Assembly (NCBI RefSeq): GCF_000808575.1
Contig: NZ_JWLW01000003.1
Location: forward strand, 1 to 64,000
From: Alteromonas marina
GTDB taxonomy: Bacteria > Pseudomonadota > Gammaproteobacteria > Enterobacterales > Alteromonadaceae
Length of the DNA stretch: 64,000 nt
Direction: 5' to 3'
The position numbers were made by a program, and so were the translations under genes. The notes beneath the pieces are model-generated. The model saw only the letters and a program-made list of their open reading frames with translations, searched no databases and was not told the origin of the DNA. Below, piece after piece: positions 54,776-63,351 of the stretch. Each line of letters opens with the position of its first letter. Position 1 is the stretch's first letter.

Positions 54776-55764
54776 CGCTTTAAATGTGTAGGTTTGGTAT
54801 GAAATACCGCATGGCACTGAGCAATAACAGACAGCGCTATATGCTCTGGTAGCTCACCGCCAATGTCGAAGCCAGCGGGGCTTGCGAAATACTGAGTAAA
54901 GTTGGTATCACCAAGCCCAGCTAAATCCATAATTTCCTGCTTACGGTGCAGCGGACCAAGCATTGCCGTATAGGTTATCGATTGCTTGCTTAGCACCTGC
55001 AGCGCTTTTGCATCAATTTCTCGGTGATGGGACATAAGCACCGCAGCTTGAATATTATGTTCGCCCATGTGAAGACGTAAGCCTTCAGTAGACGGGTCTT
55101 CAATTAAGTAATTTACCTCGGGAAAGTGTTCAAGTCTTGCTTGTGCAGGCCTTGGATCCCAAAGGCTGACTAAATAGCCCTGCAAACTAGCAAGCTTGGT
55201 CATAAAGGTAGCGTCGTAACCACCTCCAACAACAAGTAAGTGGATAGGCGGCAGCATCAACACTGACAACATGCGCTTGCCATCAACGTTGTCTAGCACA
55301 GCTTTTCTAGGTGTAGCAGAATGGTCTTCCAATTCCGTGCACTCACCCAGAGTGCCGTCTACAGCGCAGCGCCACTCACACGCTTTCCCGTTTGATAAGC
55401 TTTTGCTCACCACATCCAATGATAGATACTGGTTACTCTCGTTAACTGGTACGAGTGCTAAGTGCACCACACCGCCGCATCCAACACCTAGTTTAAACGC
55501 GATGTCTTCTTCATCTTCATCATCGTAAACTGCAGTTCGACTAACGCCGTCCGTCATTACTCGCTGGGCTTTTTTAACGATATCACTTTCTAAGCAGCCG
55601 CCGCTTAATATACCTAACTGATGCCCTGCATCACTAAACAACATCATAGCGCCGGCTTTGCGATAGCACGAGCCTTCGGTTTTAAAAATGAAACCTAGCA
55701 CCCATTTGTGCTTGTTTTTAAGTGGAAGCCACTGGGCCAACAAATGGTTAACGTGATTACTCAT
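54772..55764 (-). CDS. XdhC family protein
   Basis: A 330-residue XdhC/CoxI protein. The N-terminal domain has GSCYRKAGAMMLFSDAGHQL and GILSGGCLESDIVKKA; the C-terminal Rossmann-like domain has HLLVVGGGYDATFMTKLASL and VLMSHHREIDAKALQVL. XdhC binds molybdenum cofactor and helps its sulfuration and insertion into xanthine-dehydrogenase-type enzymes. No such enzyme is adjacent, so its client is unknown. Molybdate and cofactor genes lie about 3-9 kb downstream on the same strand. GAGGT precedes the ATG. It is convergent with, and overlaps by 4 bp, the TonB-dependent receptor gene. Confidence 0.9.
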   Translation of the reverse strand: MSNHVNHLLAQWLPLKNKHKWVLGFIFKTEGSCYRKAGAMMLFSDAGHQLGILSGGCLESDIVKKAQRVMTDGVSRTAVYDDEDEEDIAFKLGVGCGGVVHLALVPVNESNQYLSLDVVSKSLSNGKACEWRCAVDGTLGECTELEDHSATPRKAVLDNVDGKRMLSVLMLPPIHLLVVGGGYDATFMTKLASLQGYLVSLWDPRPAQARLEHFPEVNYLIEDPSTEGLRLHMGEHNIQAAVLMSHHREIDAKALQVLSKQSITYTAMLGPLHRKQEIMDLAGLGDTNFTQYFASPAGFDIGGELPEHIALSVIAQCHAVFHTKPTHLKR

Positions 55765-55791
55765 AACTACCTCTACACCCTTTTAACCTGC

Positions 55792-56469
55792 TTATTGCTG
55801 TGATGCCGCTTGGGCAATAAATGCAGCCAATGTTGCAGGCTCTTGCGCACCAGCCACACCCTGATTACCGATCACAAAAGTAGGTACACTTTGGATACCG
55901 CGCTGCATCCAAAGGGTTTCTTCCTCGCGAACTACTTGCGCGTATTTTTCACTTTTAATTACTGCTTCAGCTTCGGTTTTGTCGAGGCCCACACACTCAG
56001 CTAATTCTACTAGCACACCAAGATCGTTCACGTCTTTACCATCAGTGAAGTAAGCGTTAAACAAGCTAAGCTTCATATCTTCTTCAAGGCCGTTTTCTGC
56101 TGCAAAATGGATAAGTTGGTGCGCCTTAAACGTGTTCTGCATGCGAGAGTCGTCAGTAAAATTAAACGAAAAGCCCAATTGCTCGCCTGCTTCTACTAGC
56201 CGCGCTCTGTTCTGCGCGCTTTGCTGCTCACTTATGCCGTACTTTTCCATTATATGCTCGCGAAGGTTTTGCCCTTCTTCTGGCATATTGAGGTTCAGCT
56301 CGAACGGGTGAAACTTAATATCAACTTCAATGTTATCTAGGGTTTTAATGGCTTCTTGTAGGCGCTGGTATCCAACAATACACCAAGGGCACACCACATC
56401 AGACACCATATTTACCGTTACTCTTTTTCCATCGCGCACATTTTGTGCACCTTGTAAATCTGCTGTCAT
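55792..56469 (-). CDS. DsbA family oxidoreductase, FrnE-like
   Basis: About 225 residues with a thioredoxin fold of the DsbA/FrnE type. The N-terminal active site is VVCPWCIVGYQRL (CxxC as CPWC), and the cis-proline loop is GIQSVPTFVIG near the C-terminus. No convincing signal peptide is seen, so it is likely cytoplasmic, as FrnE-like proteins are. The start at 56469 (MTADLQG) is tentative; no good ribosome site precedes it and the frame extends 25 codons upstream. FrnE relatives affect oxidative-stress tolerance; this function is unproven here. Confidence 0.88.
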   Translation of the reverse strand: MTADLQGAQNVRDGKRVTVNMVSDVVCPWCIVGYQRLQEAIKTLDNIEVDIKFHPFELNLNMPEEGQNLREHIMEKYGISEQQSAQNRARLVEAGEQLGFSFNFTDDSRMQNTFKAHQLIHFAAENGLEEDMKLSLFNAYFTDGKDVNDLGVLVELAECVGLDKTEAEAVIKSEKYAQVVREEETLWMQRGIQSVPTFVIGNQGVAGAQEPATLAAFIAQAASQQ

Positions 56470-56551
56470 GAAAGGGCTCACTTTATTGAATTCGAGAATG
56501 TGTAAGGGCTTAGATAAGGTTACAAAAAGAAACTTCAACCCCAAACTGCGA

Positions 56552-57367
56552 TTATTTCGTCGCAGTTACATCAGTTTTTGCTGTGACTTTTTTTGTCGTG
56601 TCCATTGTGGTGCTGTAAAGCGTGGAAAGTTTTTCAAGGGCTGAGTGTGCCCATATTTCATAGCCTTTCGTGGAGGGATGAAAGCCATCTTCTGCCATCA
56701 AACCACTTTGCTGAATATCCGTCATAGTTCCGCTCACATTAAGTGCACTAACATATAATATATCTGCGTTAGCCTGGTCTGTTACGCTATCAGCCAAAGC
56801 TTGGTTTAGTAGCCACGCGCGGTAACCTAATAGTGCACGCAAAGGTTGCGGAAGCGCAGGAAAGCAATGAATTGGCGGTAGCGCAGTAAACAATATTGTT
56901 TCGCACCCAAATTTATCTGACAGTAGCGTACTCATAGCATCGATGTTTTGTCGCCACCGTTTCAACGGTACAAATTTGGTCACGTCGTTAACACCAATAG
57001 AGACGAGCACCGACGAAAAGTGCTCGGCAGGCATTTCATGTAAAAGATTGAGCACATCTTCACTTTTAAAACCTGTTTTAGCATTCAACGTCACTCGCGT
57101 TGGCCCATGCTTAACAAGGTTTGAGTACAGCAGACCTGTGAGTGCCCCCATTTGCGTCGTTGCACCAACACCAGCGGCGGCAGAATCGCCTATAACCAAA
57201 ACGTTATTAGTTAGCAGTAATTTACTATCGGCAGAGGTTAATACCCGCTCGCCGTCAGGCTCTGGTAGTACAGCGGTCTTCTTCCTCACCCACAATGCTT
57301 GAAGCAAAATGACTGGAAGAAGTAAAACAATTATCAGGTTTAATACCAAAACCTTGAAGTAGATCAA
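56552..57367 (-). CDS. SGNH/GDSL hydrolase family protein
   Basis: A 271-residue esterase/lipase-like protein. An N-terminal hydrophobic segment (MIYFKVLVLNLIIVLLLPVI) suggests export or membrane anchoring. Block I is VLVIGDSAAAGVGA, block III SIGVNDVTKF and block V DGFHPSTKGYEIWA, which supply Ser, Asn and Asp-His. The protein ends with a Thr/Lys-rich tail. The start is TTG behind AGGAGG, a strong ribosome site. Substrate is unknown. The start region overlaps an FNR-like box. Confidence 0.9.
   Translation of the reverse strand: MIYFKVLVLNLIIVLLLPVILLQALWVRKKTAVLPEPDGERVLTSADSKLLLTNNVLVIGDSAAAGVGATTQMGALTGLLYSNLVKHGPTRVTLNAKTGFKSEDVLNLLHEMPAEHFSSVLVSIGVNDVTKFVPLKRWRQNIDAMSTLLSDKFGCETILFTALPPIHCFPALPQPLRALLGYRAWLLNQALADSVTDQANADILYVSALNVSGTMTDIQQSGLMAEDGFHPSTKGYEIWAHSALEKLSTLYSTTMDTTKKVTAKTDVTATK
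57354..57367. promoter_or_regulatory. FNR/Anr-type box upstream of hemN
   Basis: TTGAAGTAGATCAA matches the FNR consensus TTGAT-N4-ATCAA in 9 of 10 defined positions. It lies about 90 bp upstream of the hemN start, and overlaps the TTG start of the divergent SGNH gene. hemN is anaerobically induced in many bacteria, so FNR control is plausible. Confidence 0.55.
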
Positions 57368-57450
57368 ATCAGCCTCCTAAGCAATCCATTAAGCTTTAAC
57401 CATCGAATTGAATTCGCGCCTAGATATCTACATATAAGTGCAGAGCCAAT

Positions 57451-58824
57451 ATGACAATAATTGCCGTACAACAACGTCCTGTATCAACCATTACCAAATA
57501 TGCGTTGAATGCTCCTCGCTATACCTCTTACCCTACTGCACTTAAATTTGAACCGCTACACGATGACATACTTCCACAAGCACTTGCAGTGTCAAAAGCG
57601 CCGGCAGTAAGTCTCTACGTGCACATTCCATTTTGCAAAACGCTGTGCTACTACTGTGGCTGCAATAAAATGGTGACACGTCACAATGAAAAAGCGGACG
57701 AATATTTAGATTACATAGAAAAAGAAATTCTGTCTAAGCGTTATTTAACTGACGGCAGGCGTGCAGTTTCTCTGCACTTGGGTGGCGGTTCACCCAGTTT
57801 TTTGAGCGAGACTCAGCATACTTATTTAATGTACCTGCTTAAGAAACACTTTACCTTTGAAGCAGGTGCTGAACTGTCAATTGAGTTAGATCCCAGAAAT
57901 ATCGATAAACGCTATCTTCAAAACTTAAAGTGTCTTGGCTACACACGCATTAGCTTTGGTCTACAAGATACTGATTACAATGTTCAGAAAACCATAAATC
58001 GCGTACAAAGCACGTCTCACATTGCCGATTTAGTATTCGAGGCTCGGTCGCTGGGTTTCGACTCAGTCAACTTAGATCTAATTTATGGTTTACCGAATCA
58101 GTCAATTGAAACGTTCTCATCAACCATCGCCGCGACAAAAGCCATGATGCCAGATCGTATTTCGCTTTTTAGCTATGCACATCTTCCCGAGAGGTTTGCA
58201 GCGCAGCGTAAATTTGCTGAAGAAACACTGCCAAGTAGTGAAGAAAAAGCGGCGCTTTACAAGCTTGCCGTTAACAGCTTTACAAACATAGGTTATGAAA
58301 TGATTGGTCTTGATCATTTTGCCTTAAGCAAAGACTCACTGGCTATTGCGAAAAATAAAGGCGAGCTTCACCGCAACTTTCAAGGCTATACTTTACGTGG
58401 AGACACCGACCTTATAGGGTTCGGCGTTTCAGCCATTAGCACGGTAGGTAATGCCTTTGCGCAAAATGCTAAGGAGCTAAAAGAATATTACCATCGGTTA
58501 GACAACCACCTGCCCAATGCGAAGGTTGGGCTGTCATTAAGTGCCGACGACCTGATTCGCAGAGACGTGATTTCTAGCTTAATGTGCAATTTAGCGGTAG
58601 ACAAGCAAGCAATTGCCGACAAGCACCACATCATTTTTGATGAATACTTTGCTTCAGCCTTAAACAACCTTGAAGAACTTAAAGAAGACGGGCTTATCGA
58701 AATGACATCTCGGTATATTCGAGCGCCAGAGCCTGCTCGTATTTACATTCGGGCTATTTGTGCGCGTTTCGACGCTTATTTGAACGCAAGTGAAATACTC
58801 AGTAGCTACTCCAAAGCCATTTAA
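57451..58824 (+). CDS. hemN: Oxygen-independent coproporphyrinogen III oxidase
   Basis: A 457-residue radical SAM enzyme. The iron-sulfur cluster motif CKTLCYYCGC (Cys 62, 66, 69, 71) follows the family segment YVHIPF. Other family segments are LHLGGGSPSFLSE, TRISFGLQDTDYNVQKTINR and NLDLIYGLPNQSIETF, and the length equals E. coli HemN. It decarboxylates coproporphyrinogen III to protoporphyrinogen IX without oxygen. An FNR-like box upstream fits this. Convergent with modC, whose stop codon is 2 bp away; no terminator separates them. Confidence 0.96.
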   Translation: MTIIAVQQRPVSTITKYALNAPRYTSYPTALKFEPLHDDILPQALAVSKAPAVSLYVHIPFCKTLCYYCGCNKMVTRHNEKADEYLDYIEKEILSKRYLTDGRRAVSLHLGGGSPSFLSETQHTYLMYLLKKHFTFEAGAELSIELDPRNIDKRYLQNLKCLGYTRISFGLQDTDYNVQKTINRVQSTSHIADLVFEARSLGFDSVNLDLIYGLPNQSIETFSSTIAATKAMMPDRISLFSYAHLPERFAAQRKFAEETLPSSEEKAALYKLAVNSFTNIGYEMIGLDHFALSKDSLAIAKNKGELHRNFQGYTLRGDTDLIGFGVSAISTVGNAFAQNAKELKEYYHRLDNHLPNAKVGLSLSADDLIRRDVISSLMCNLAVDKQAIADKHHIIFDEYFASALNNLEELKEDGLIEMTSRYIRAPEPARIYIRAICARFDAYLNASEILSSYSKAI

Positions 58825-58826
58825 AC

Positions 58827-60068
58827 CTAGGGCAGTTTAAACCGCGCAATCACTTGCACCCCTACATCAAGCTTAAGACGCGATAGAGAGATACAGCTAA
58901 TGCTGGCATAGAGGGTTTGGTTACTGTTTAGTACATCAAGTTTTATCAACACTTTCGCGCTGTTTACGGTCGCTAGCTTTTTAGGGGTTAGTTTTGTATC
59001 TGCGAGTTTTGTGTCGGCGTTATTTTCTTCCACGTTCAAGGGGCTGAGTGAATTCGCCACGGGTTCGATGCTAGATATAACACATGGCAGCGCATTTAAA
59101 ATACTGATTGTGCTGGCACTGCCAAAGTCAGCAGTATTGGTATCGACACTTACATCACAAGCTTTAACTGCAAAACGAACAGAAACTTGCTCAGCGCTTT
59201 GCTTAGGCAAATAGGACACTGATTCTGCAGTGACGAATATCTCGTGCCCCGCTACCTCAACGCGCTCAATGCCGTTTTCCGACTGGCACTGATCGTTGCC
59301 TTGTAAGGTTAGAACATTTTGATCTTGTTGCGTTTGGATACCGTGTTTGTAGCTGACAACGGCGTTTTGTGACTGGTTGCTGTCACGAGCTTCGCTTTGC
59401 GCAGTAACTTTAAATCCCTCAAGTACGCTAGACGGTGTCGCAAATCCCTCTTTTGCGAATACTTGAGTCAATACATCGCGCGTTTTTCCACAAAGCTCGG
59501 TGCGGCCTTGGTCAATAAAAACCAACTCATCGCTGAACAAGGCAAGGTCATCTAAATCGTGAGAAATAACAAGGCAGGTGAGCTTCCCCGACACACACAA
59601 ATTGTTCAAGAACTGGTAAATTTTGCGACGGGTAAAGATATCAATCGCGCTTAACGATTCATCTAGCAATAACACATCTGGTCCATTGACCAACGCACGC
59701 GCAATCGCGACCCGCTGCGCTTCTCCACCAGAAAGCGCTTGAACTGGCTTATCGATTAAATGTTCGCAATAACAGCCGCGCAAGCAGGCGTCGATAGACA
59801 TTGCATTAGGGCTTGCGTGACGCTGCGCCAAGGCTAAATTACCGCACACATCGGTATGGGGAAATAGCATGGGCTGCTGAAAAACGATGCCGACCTTTTG
59901 AGAGGTCCACGGCGTTTGCACTTTTGCGCTTTTTTCTACGCCAGCTAGGGCGCGAAACAGGCTGCTTTTTCCCGCACCTGATGGACCGGTAACCCCAATG
60001 AATCGGCTTTGTGGCTGCAATGAGATTTGTGCGTTAATGCGATTTGGTAGTAGCGCAGATATTTGCAT
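58827..60068 (-). CDS. modC: Molybdate ABC transporter ATP-binding protein ModC
   Basis: About 413 residues. An ABC ATPase domain occupies residues 1-210: Walker A GVTGPSGAGKSSLFRAL, signature LSGGEAQRVAIARAL, Walker B VLLLDESLSAIDIF, H-loop LVISHDLDD. The remainder is a TOBE-like C-terminal region with a low-complexity stretch (near 330-380: SPLNVEENNADTKLADTKLT) making the protein longer than E. coli ModC (352). The start at 60068 (MQISALLP) lies 1 bp past modB. It powers molybdate import with ModAB. Confidence 0.93.
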   Translation of the reverse strand: MQISALLPNRINAQISLQPQSRFIGVTGPSGAGKSSLFRALAGVEKSAKVQTPWTSQKVGIVFQQPMLFPHTDVCGNLALAQRHASPNAMSIDACLRGCYCEHLIDKPVQALSGGEAQRVAIARALVNGPDVLLLDESLSAIDIFTRRKIYQFLNNLCVSGKLTCLVISHDLDDLALFSDELVFIDQGRTELCGKTRDVLTQVFAKEGFATPSSVLEGFKVTAQSEARDSNQSQNAVVSYKHGIQTQQDQNVLTLQGNDQCQSENGIERVEVAGHEIFVTAESVSYLPKQSAEQVSVRFAVKACDVSVDTNTADFGSASTISILNALPCVISSIEPVANSLSPLNVEENNADTKLADTKLTPKKLATVNSAKVLIKLDVLNSNQTLYASISCISLSRLKLDVGVQVIARFKLP

Positions 60069-60069
60069 G

Positions 60070-60765
60070 TTAACGCGCCTCATCACTTCGTGCGACGCCG
60101 TTAAAACGATAGAGCGCCGCGAGCATTACGAATGAAAAAATCAAAAGGGCCAACGCAAGGTTGTGTGCACTGTTATATTCCAACGCTTCTACCTGTTCAT
60201 ATAGCGCGATAGACAGCACCTGAGTTTCTCCAGGAATATTGCCACCTATCATTAGTACTACGCCAAACTCGCCTATGGTATGTGCAAAGCTTAAGCCTAA
60301 TGCCACCACGATGGGCGCTTTGCTTAAAGGAATCACTATTTTTATAAACGCTTCAAAGGCCGAAAACCCCAGCGTTTTTGCTACATCTAAATAACGGTTA
60401 TCCAATTGTGAAAAGCCGCTGTACAAAGGCTGTAGAGCAAATGGAAGGGAGTAGATAACAGACCCCAATACCAAGCCTTCAAAGCTAAATGCTAAATTAC
60501 TCCCGATTAGGCTTTGCCATCCCTGCCCCAACGCACTTTGCGGTGAAAAAGCAATAAGCAAATAAAAACCCAGCACAGTTGGCGGTAACACCAAAGGCAA
60601 CGCGAGTATCGACATAACCAAAGGCTTAGCTTTGCTCTGCCATTTCGCTAAAAACCACGCTAGCGGCAATGCGATTAACAACAGCAAACCACTGGTTATA
60701 AAGGCCAGTTTCAAGGTGAGTAATATGGCTTCAAGTGTCGATGCCCCGAAGAATTCTGTGAGCAT
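60070..60765 (-). CDS. modB: Molybdate ABC transporter permease ModB
   Basis: A 231-residue permease. It shows five to six membrane segments and the EAA-type loop (LGFSAFEAFIKIVIPLSKAP) with LSFAHTIGEFGVVLMIGGNI. Length and motifs match ModB. It is between modA (2 bp gap) and modC (1 bp gap), so the operon is tightly packed. Confidence 0.95.
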   Translation of the reverse strand: MLTEFFGASTLEAILLTLKLAFITSGLLLLIALPLAWFLAKWQSKAKPLVMSILALPLVLPPTVLGFYLLIAFSPQSALGQGWQSLIGSNLAFSFEGLVLGSVIYSLPFALQPLYSGFSQLDNRYLDVAKTLGFSAFEAFIKIVIPLSKAPIVVALGLSFAHTIGEFGVVLMIGGNIPGETQVLSIALYEQVEALEYNSAHNLALALLIFSFVMLAALYRFNGVARSDEAR

Positions 60766-60767
60766 AC

Positions 60768-61994
60768 TTAGTTACCGACGCCCGATGCAATGGTAGGTTC
60801 ATAGCCCCATTCAATTAAGCTGTGCTGCACCCCTTGCGACATTAAATATTGTACGAAAAGGCTGGGTGATGACACTCCACTAGCGTCACTCAAACGAAAT
60901 GCTCTGGTTGGCTCAACGTTGTCGTTGTGAATAGGCTCATCAACTGGCGCTGCCGCATTTTTAATTGGAAGTGGTTCGAACAGATTCGGTGATAGTGTAG
61001 CTACCGTTTTACTGTTAACCACCAACGACTGAATGATGGGTTGATACAAGGTTTCAGGTACTGGGACGATAACCGTAACAGCATCGGCGCTTTTGGTATT
61101 CACAACACTGTTAAATTTAGAAGGCAAATTAGAGGATAAGTCTGCGGGCAAATCTAAGGCCAATGAGTACGCAACGAACGCCCCTTTCACGCTGCCGGTG
61201 GTATAAAACTGCAAGGTTTGTAGCACGTTTTTACCCATCACTCTGTGAGGTAAAAACTGTTGCCATAAGGATAAGTTTTGCAACGTCTGTTGCGCAGCAT
61301 CACCATAGGGAGCCAGTTTAGGATTTGCGATAGCCACCTTGTTTTGTGGATTTTCCATTAATTGAACAAGCTGCTTCGACAAGCAATCGGTAAGCTGAAC
61401 GTTTATTTGTGCAGTTGTTTCACCAGTAGATGAGCGCGCGATTTGCTCGCAGTTTCTTTCACTCGATTTCTTACTAGATATTTCGCTGAATGACTCTCTT
61501 GATAAGTCGCCAGCATAGACAAACGCCAATTTGCCTTTAGCATAATTCACCAGATTGCCGTGGTGAACTAGGTTATTATCAACTAACGCTTGCGGCCTAG
61601 CGCGATCTGCAGATAGAAACACGTCGAAGCTAGCACCATGTTGAATTTGCGCATACAAAGTGCCGCTAGAAGATACCGTTACCGCGACTTCTATGCCGGT
61701 TAGCTCAGTAAACTGCTCGGCAATACTCTTTAGCGGTTTTGCAAAGTTTGCCGCAACGGCTACGTTAATTTTTTCGTCGCGCTTGAAATTTACTGACTGG
61801 TTTTGTTTTTCGGCACTAATAACGCTCCCTTCATTTACAGTATTATTCGCCGCTTCAAAACTGCTCGCCTGTGCCACAGAACTTGAAAAAGCCATAACGC
61901 CTAGGGCTACACTTGCACATGTACTTGCACTTACCAAAATAAGCATGGCTAGGTTAACAAAGCTTGAAAGTCGCATTGCCAAAGAAAAAACCAT
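60768..61994 (-). CDS. modA: Molybdate-binding periplasmic protein ModA, extended form
   Basis: A 408-residue substrate-binding protein, compared with about 257 in E. coli. A signal region (near 10-45) is followed by a Ser/Asn-rich linker. The ModA core begins near residue 77: VAVAANFAKPLKSIAEQFTE, VTVSSSGTLYAQIQHGASFD and FLSADRARPQALVDNNLV, with ANPKLAPYGDAAQQTLQ and VKGAFVAYSLAL later. Two insertions stand out: a Ser/Thr-rich stretch with two Cys near 165-205 and Asn/Val-rich stretches near 285-360. The core is preserved, so molybdate binding is likely. Its ATG overlaps the moaE stop (TAATG). Confidence 0.88.
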   Translation of the reverse strand: MVFSLAMRLSSFVNLAMLILVSASTCASVALGVMAFSSSVAQASSFEAANNTVNEGSVISAEKQNQSVNFKRDEKINVAVAANFAKPLKSIAEQFTELTGIEVAVTVSSSGTLYAQIQHGASFDVFLSADRARPQALVDNNLVHHGNLVNYAKGKLAFVYAGDLSRESFSEISSKKSSERNCEQIARSSTGETTAQINVQLTDCLSKQLVQLMENPQNKVAIANPKLAPYGDAAQQTLQNLSLWQQFLPHRVMGKNVLQTLQFYTTGSVKGAFVAYSLALDLPADLSSNLPSKFNSVVNTKSADAVTVIVPVPETLYQPIIQSLVVNSKTVATLSPNLFEPLPIKNAAAPVDEPIHNDNVEPTRAFRLSDASGVSSPSLFVQYLMSQGVQHSLIEWGYEPTIASGVGN

Positions 61995-62467
61995 TACTTT
62001 TTATGCATCCACTTGAGTGCCGCTTTATCGTCAGATGCTTTCGCCTCAACCCATTCAGATTTATCGCCCTTAAATTCTTTTTTCCAAAGCGGTACCGACT
62101 GTTTAAGCATGTCCATTAAGTAGCAGGCAGCGTCAAACGCCGCTTTACGGTGGGGAGCGGCGGCACCTACCCATACAATTTGTTCGTTGTTGTGTATGCG
62201 CCCTACTCTGTGCAGTGCGCCAGCACTGTTAAGTGAAAAGCGTTCGCTCGCTTGTTCAACCAGAAGCATTAACGCTTTTTCAGTCATGCCCGGGTAATGC
62301 TCTAATTCGATGCCGTCTATATCGCCAGCGTTATTAAAATCTCGCACTAGCCCAGTAAAAGTAACAATCGCGCCGGTGTTGCCGCAGGCCTTCTTATCTG
62401 CCGACTGCTTTAGCCTAGCGTAAAGCTCTCCTTGATCGAAATCTTCAACTTGAACTAGCGCAAACAT
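61994..62467 (-). CDS. moaE: Molybdopterin synthase catalytic subunit MoaE
   Basis: A 157-residue MoaE. GAIVTFTGLVRDFNNAGDID, HRVGRIHNNEQIVWVGAAAP, HRKAAFDAACYLMDMLKQSV and PLWKKEF contain the conserved lysines used for catalysis. It converts precursor Z (cPMP) to molybdopterin using sulfur from MoaD. It follows moaD after 2 bp and overlaps modA by one base. Confidence 0.96.
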   Translation of the reverse strand: MFALVQVEDFDQGELYARLKQSADKKACGNTGAIVTFTGLVRDFNNAGDIDGIELEHYPGMTEKALMLLVEQASERFSLNSAGALHRVGRIHNNEQIVWVGAAAPHRKAAFDAACYLMDMLKQSVPLWKKEFKGDKSEWVEAKASDDKAALKWMHKK

Positions 62468-62469
62468 AG

Positions 62470-62718
62470 CTAGCCCCCTGTCACAGGTGGAAATAGCGCC
62501 AGCTCATCACCGTCGCTAAGTACTGTTTGGAGATCGCAAAGCTCTTGATTACAGGCAGTAAGCACACTGCCCTCTAGGGCTAATGCCCACTTGTCACTAC
62601 GCGTTTTAAGCTGCGATATCACGGTCTCAATAGTGCTGTTTTCGCTTATATGAAGCGCGATATTGTCCTCTCCCGTAATCTCTCGGGTTTGTGCGAATGT
62701 TTTTACCGTTACCTGCAT
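62470..62718 (-). CDS. moaD: Molybdopterin synthase sulfur carrier subunit MoaD
   Basis: An 82-residue ubiquitin-like sulfur carrier. It ends ALFPPVTGG, with the C-terminal Gly-Gly that is thiocarboxylated. The upstream gap of 153 bp to moaC contains no recognisable gene. It is co-transcribed with moaE and modABC. Confidence 0.95.
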   Translation of the reverse strand: MQVTVKTFAQTREITGEDNIALHISENSTIETVISQLKTRSDKWALALEGSVLTACNQELCDLQTVLSDGDELALFPPVTGG

Positions 62719-62871
62719 GCTTTGCCTGTTATCTACGTTATTAAGGTCGCTTTATGCGCGCAAATTAATCTTTCCAAGCCTCTGAAATGGGTTGAGCCTA
62801 AAGTGCGTTGCTTTTTGAGCACGTGTACTCTTTATGCACGTCATTTTTTAGCTCACTGGCCTTTGTGAAAA

Positions 62872-63351
62872 CTAGGTGTCGAACTGCCAGTAGCCTGTCT
62901 TACCGCCTTTTTTCTCCAGAACCCGTACCCCTTCCATATGCATGCCAGGGTCGATGGCTTTGCACATATCAAACAAGGTTAACAGCGCCACATTTACACC
63001 CGTGAGCGCTTCCATTTCAACGCCGGTTTTACCGCTTAGCTTGCAATAGCAGGTGGCTTGAATTCGGTTTTGGTCGGCCTGAATGTCGAAGTTTATATCC
63101 ACCTTTGACAGTGCCAATGGGTGACAAAGAGGAATAAGATCGGCGCAGCGTTTTGCCCCTTGAATACCCGCTACACGGGCAACTGCAAATACATCACCTT
63201 TTGCAATTTTTGATTCAGAGATTTGGCGAATAACGTCTTCGCTTACGTATAAAAAACCTTCTGCTGTGGCTTCTCGCTTGGTAACGTCTTTATCGCTAAC
63301 GTCGACCATATTGGCTTCGCCGCCAGCGTCTAAGTGGCTAAAGGTGCTCAT
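62872..63351 (-). CDS. moaC: Cyclic pyranopterin monophosphate synthase MoaC
   Basis: A 159-residue MoaC. MVDVSDKDVTKREATAEGFL, IQGAKRCADLIPLCHPLALS, and GVEMEALTGVNVALLTLFDM with AIDPGMHMEGVRVLEKKGGK are family hallmarks. With MoaA it makes cPMP from GTP. Its start overlaps the moaB stop by 4 bp. Confidence 0.96.
   Translation of the reverse strand: MSTFSHLDAGGEANMVDVSDKDVTKREATAEGFLYVSEDVIRQISESKIAKGDVFAVARVAGIQGAKRCADLIPLCHPLALSKVDINFDIQADQNRIQATCYCKLSGKTGVEMEALTGVNVALLTLFDMCKAIDPGMHMEGVRVLEKKGGKTGYWQFDT

Noticed and set aside
62719-62871. Possible molybdenum-cofactor riboswitch in the moaC-moaD gap
   Set aside because: The size would fit and it contains a GGAAAG-like stretch, but I cannot identify the conserved helices. 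An Infernal search with the MOCO RNA model would decide.
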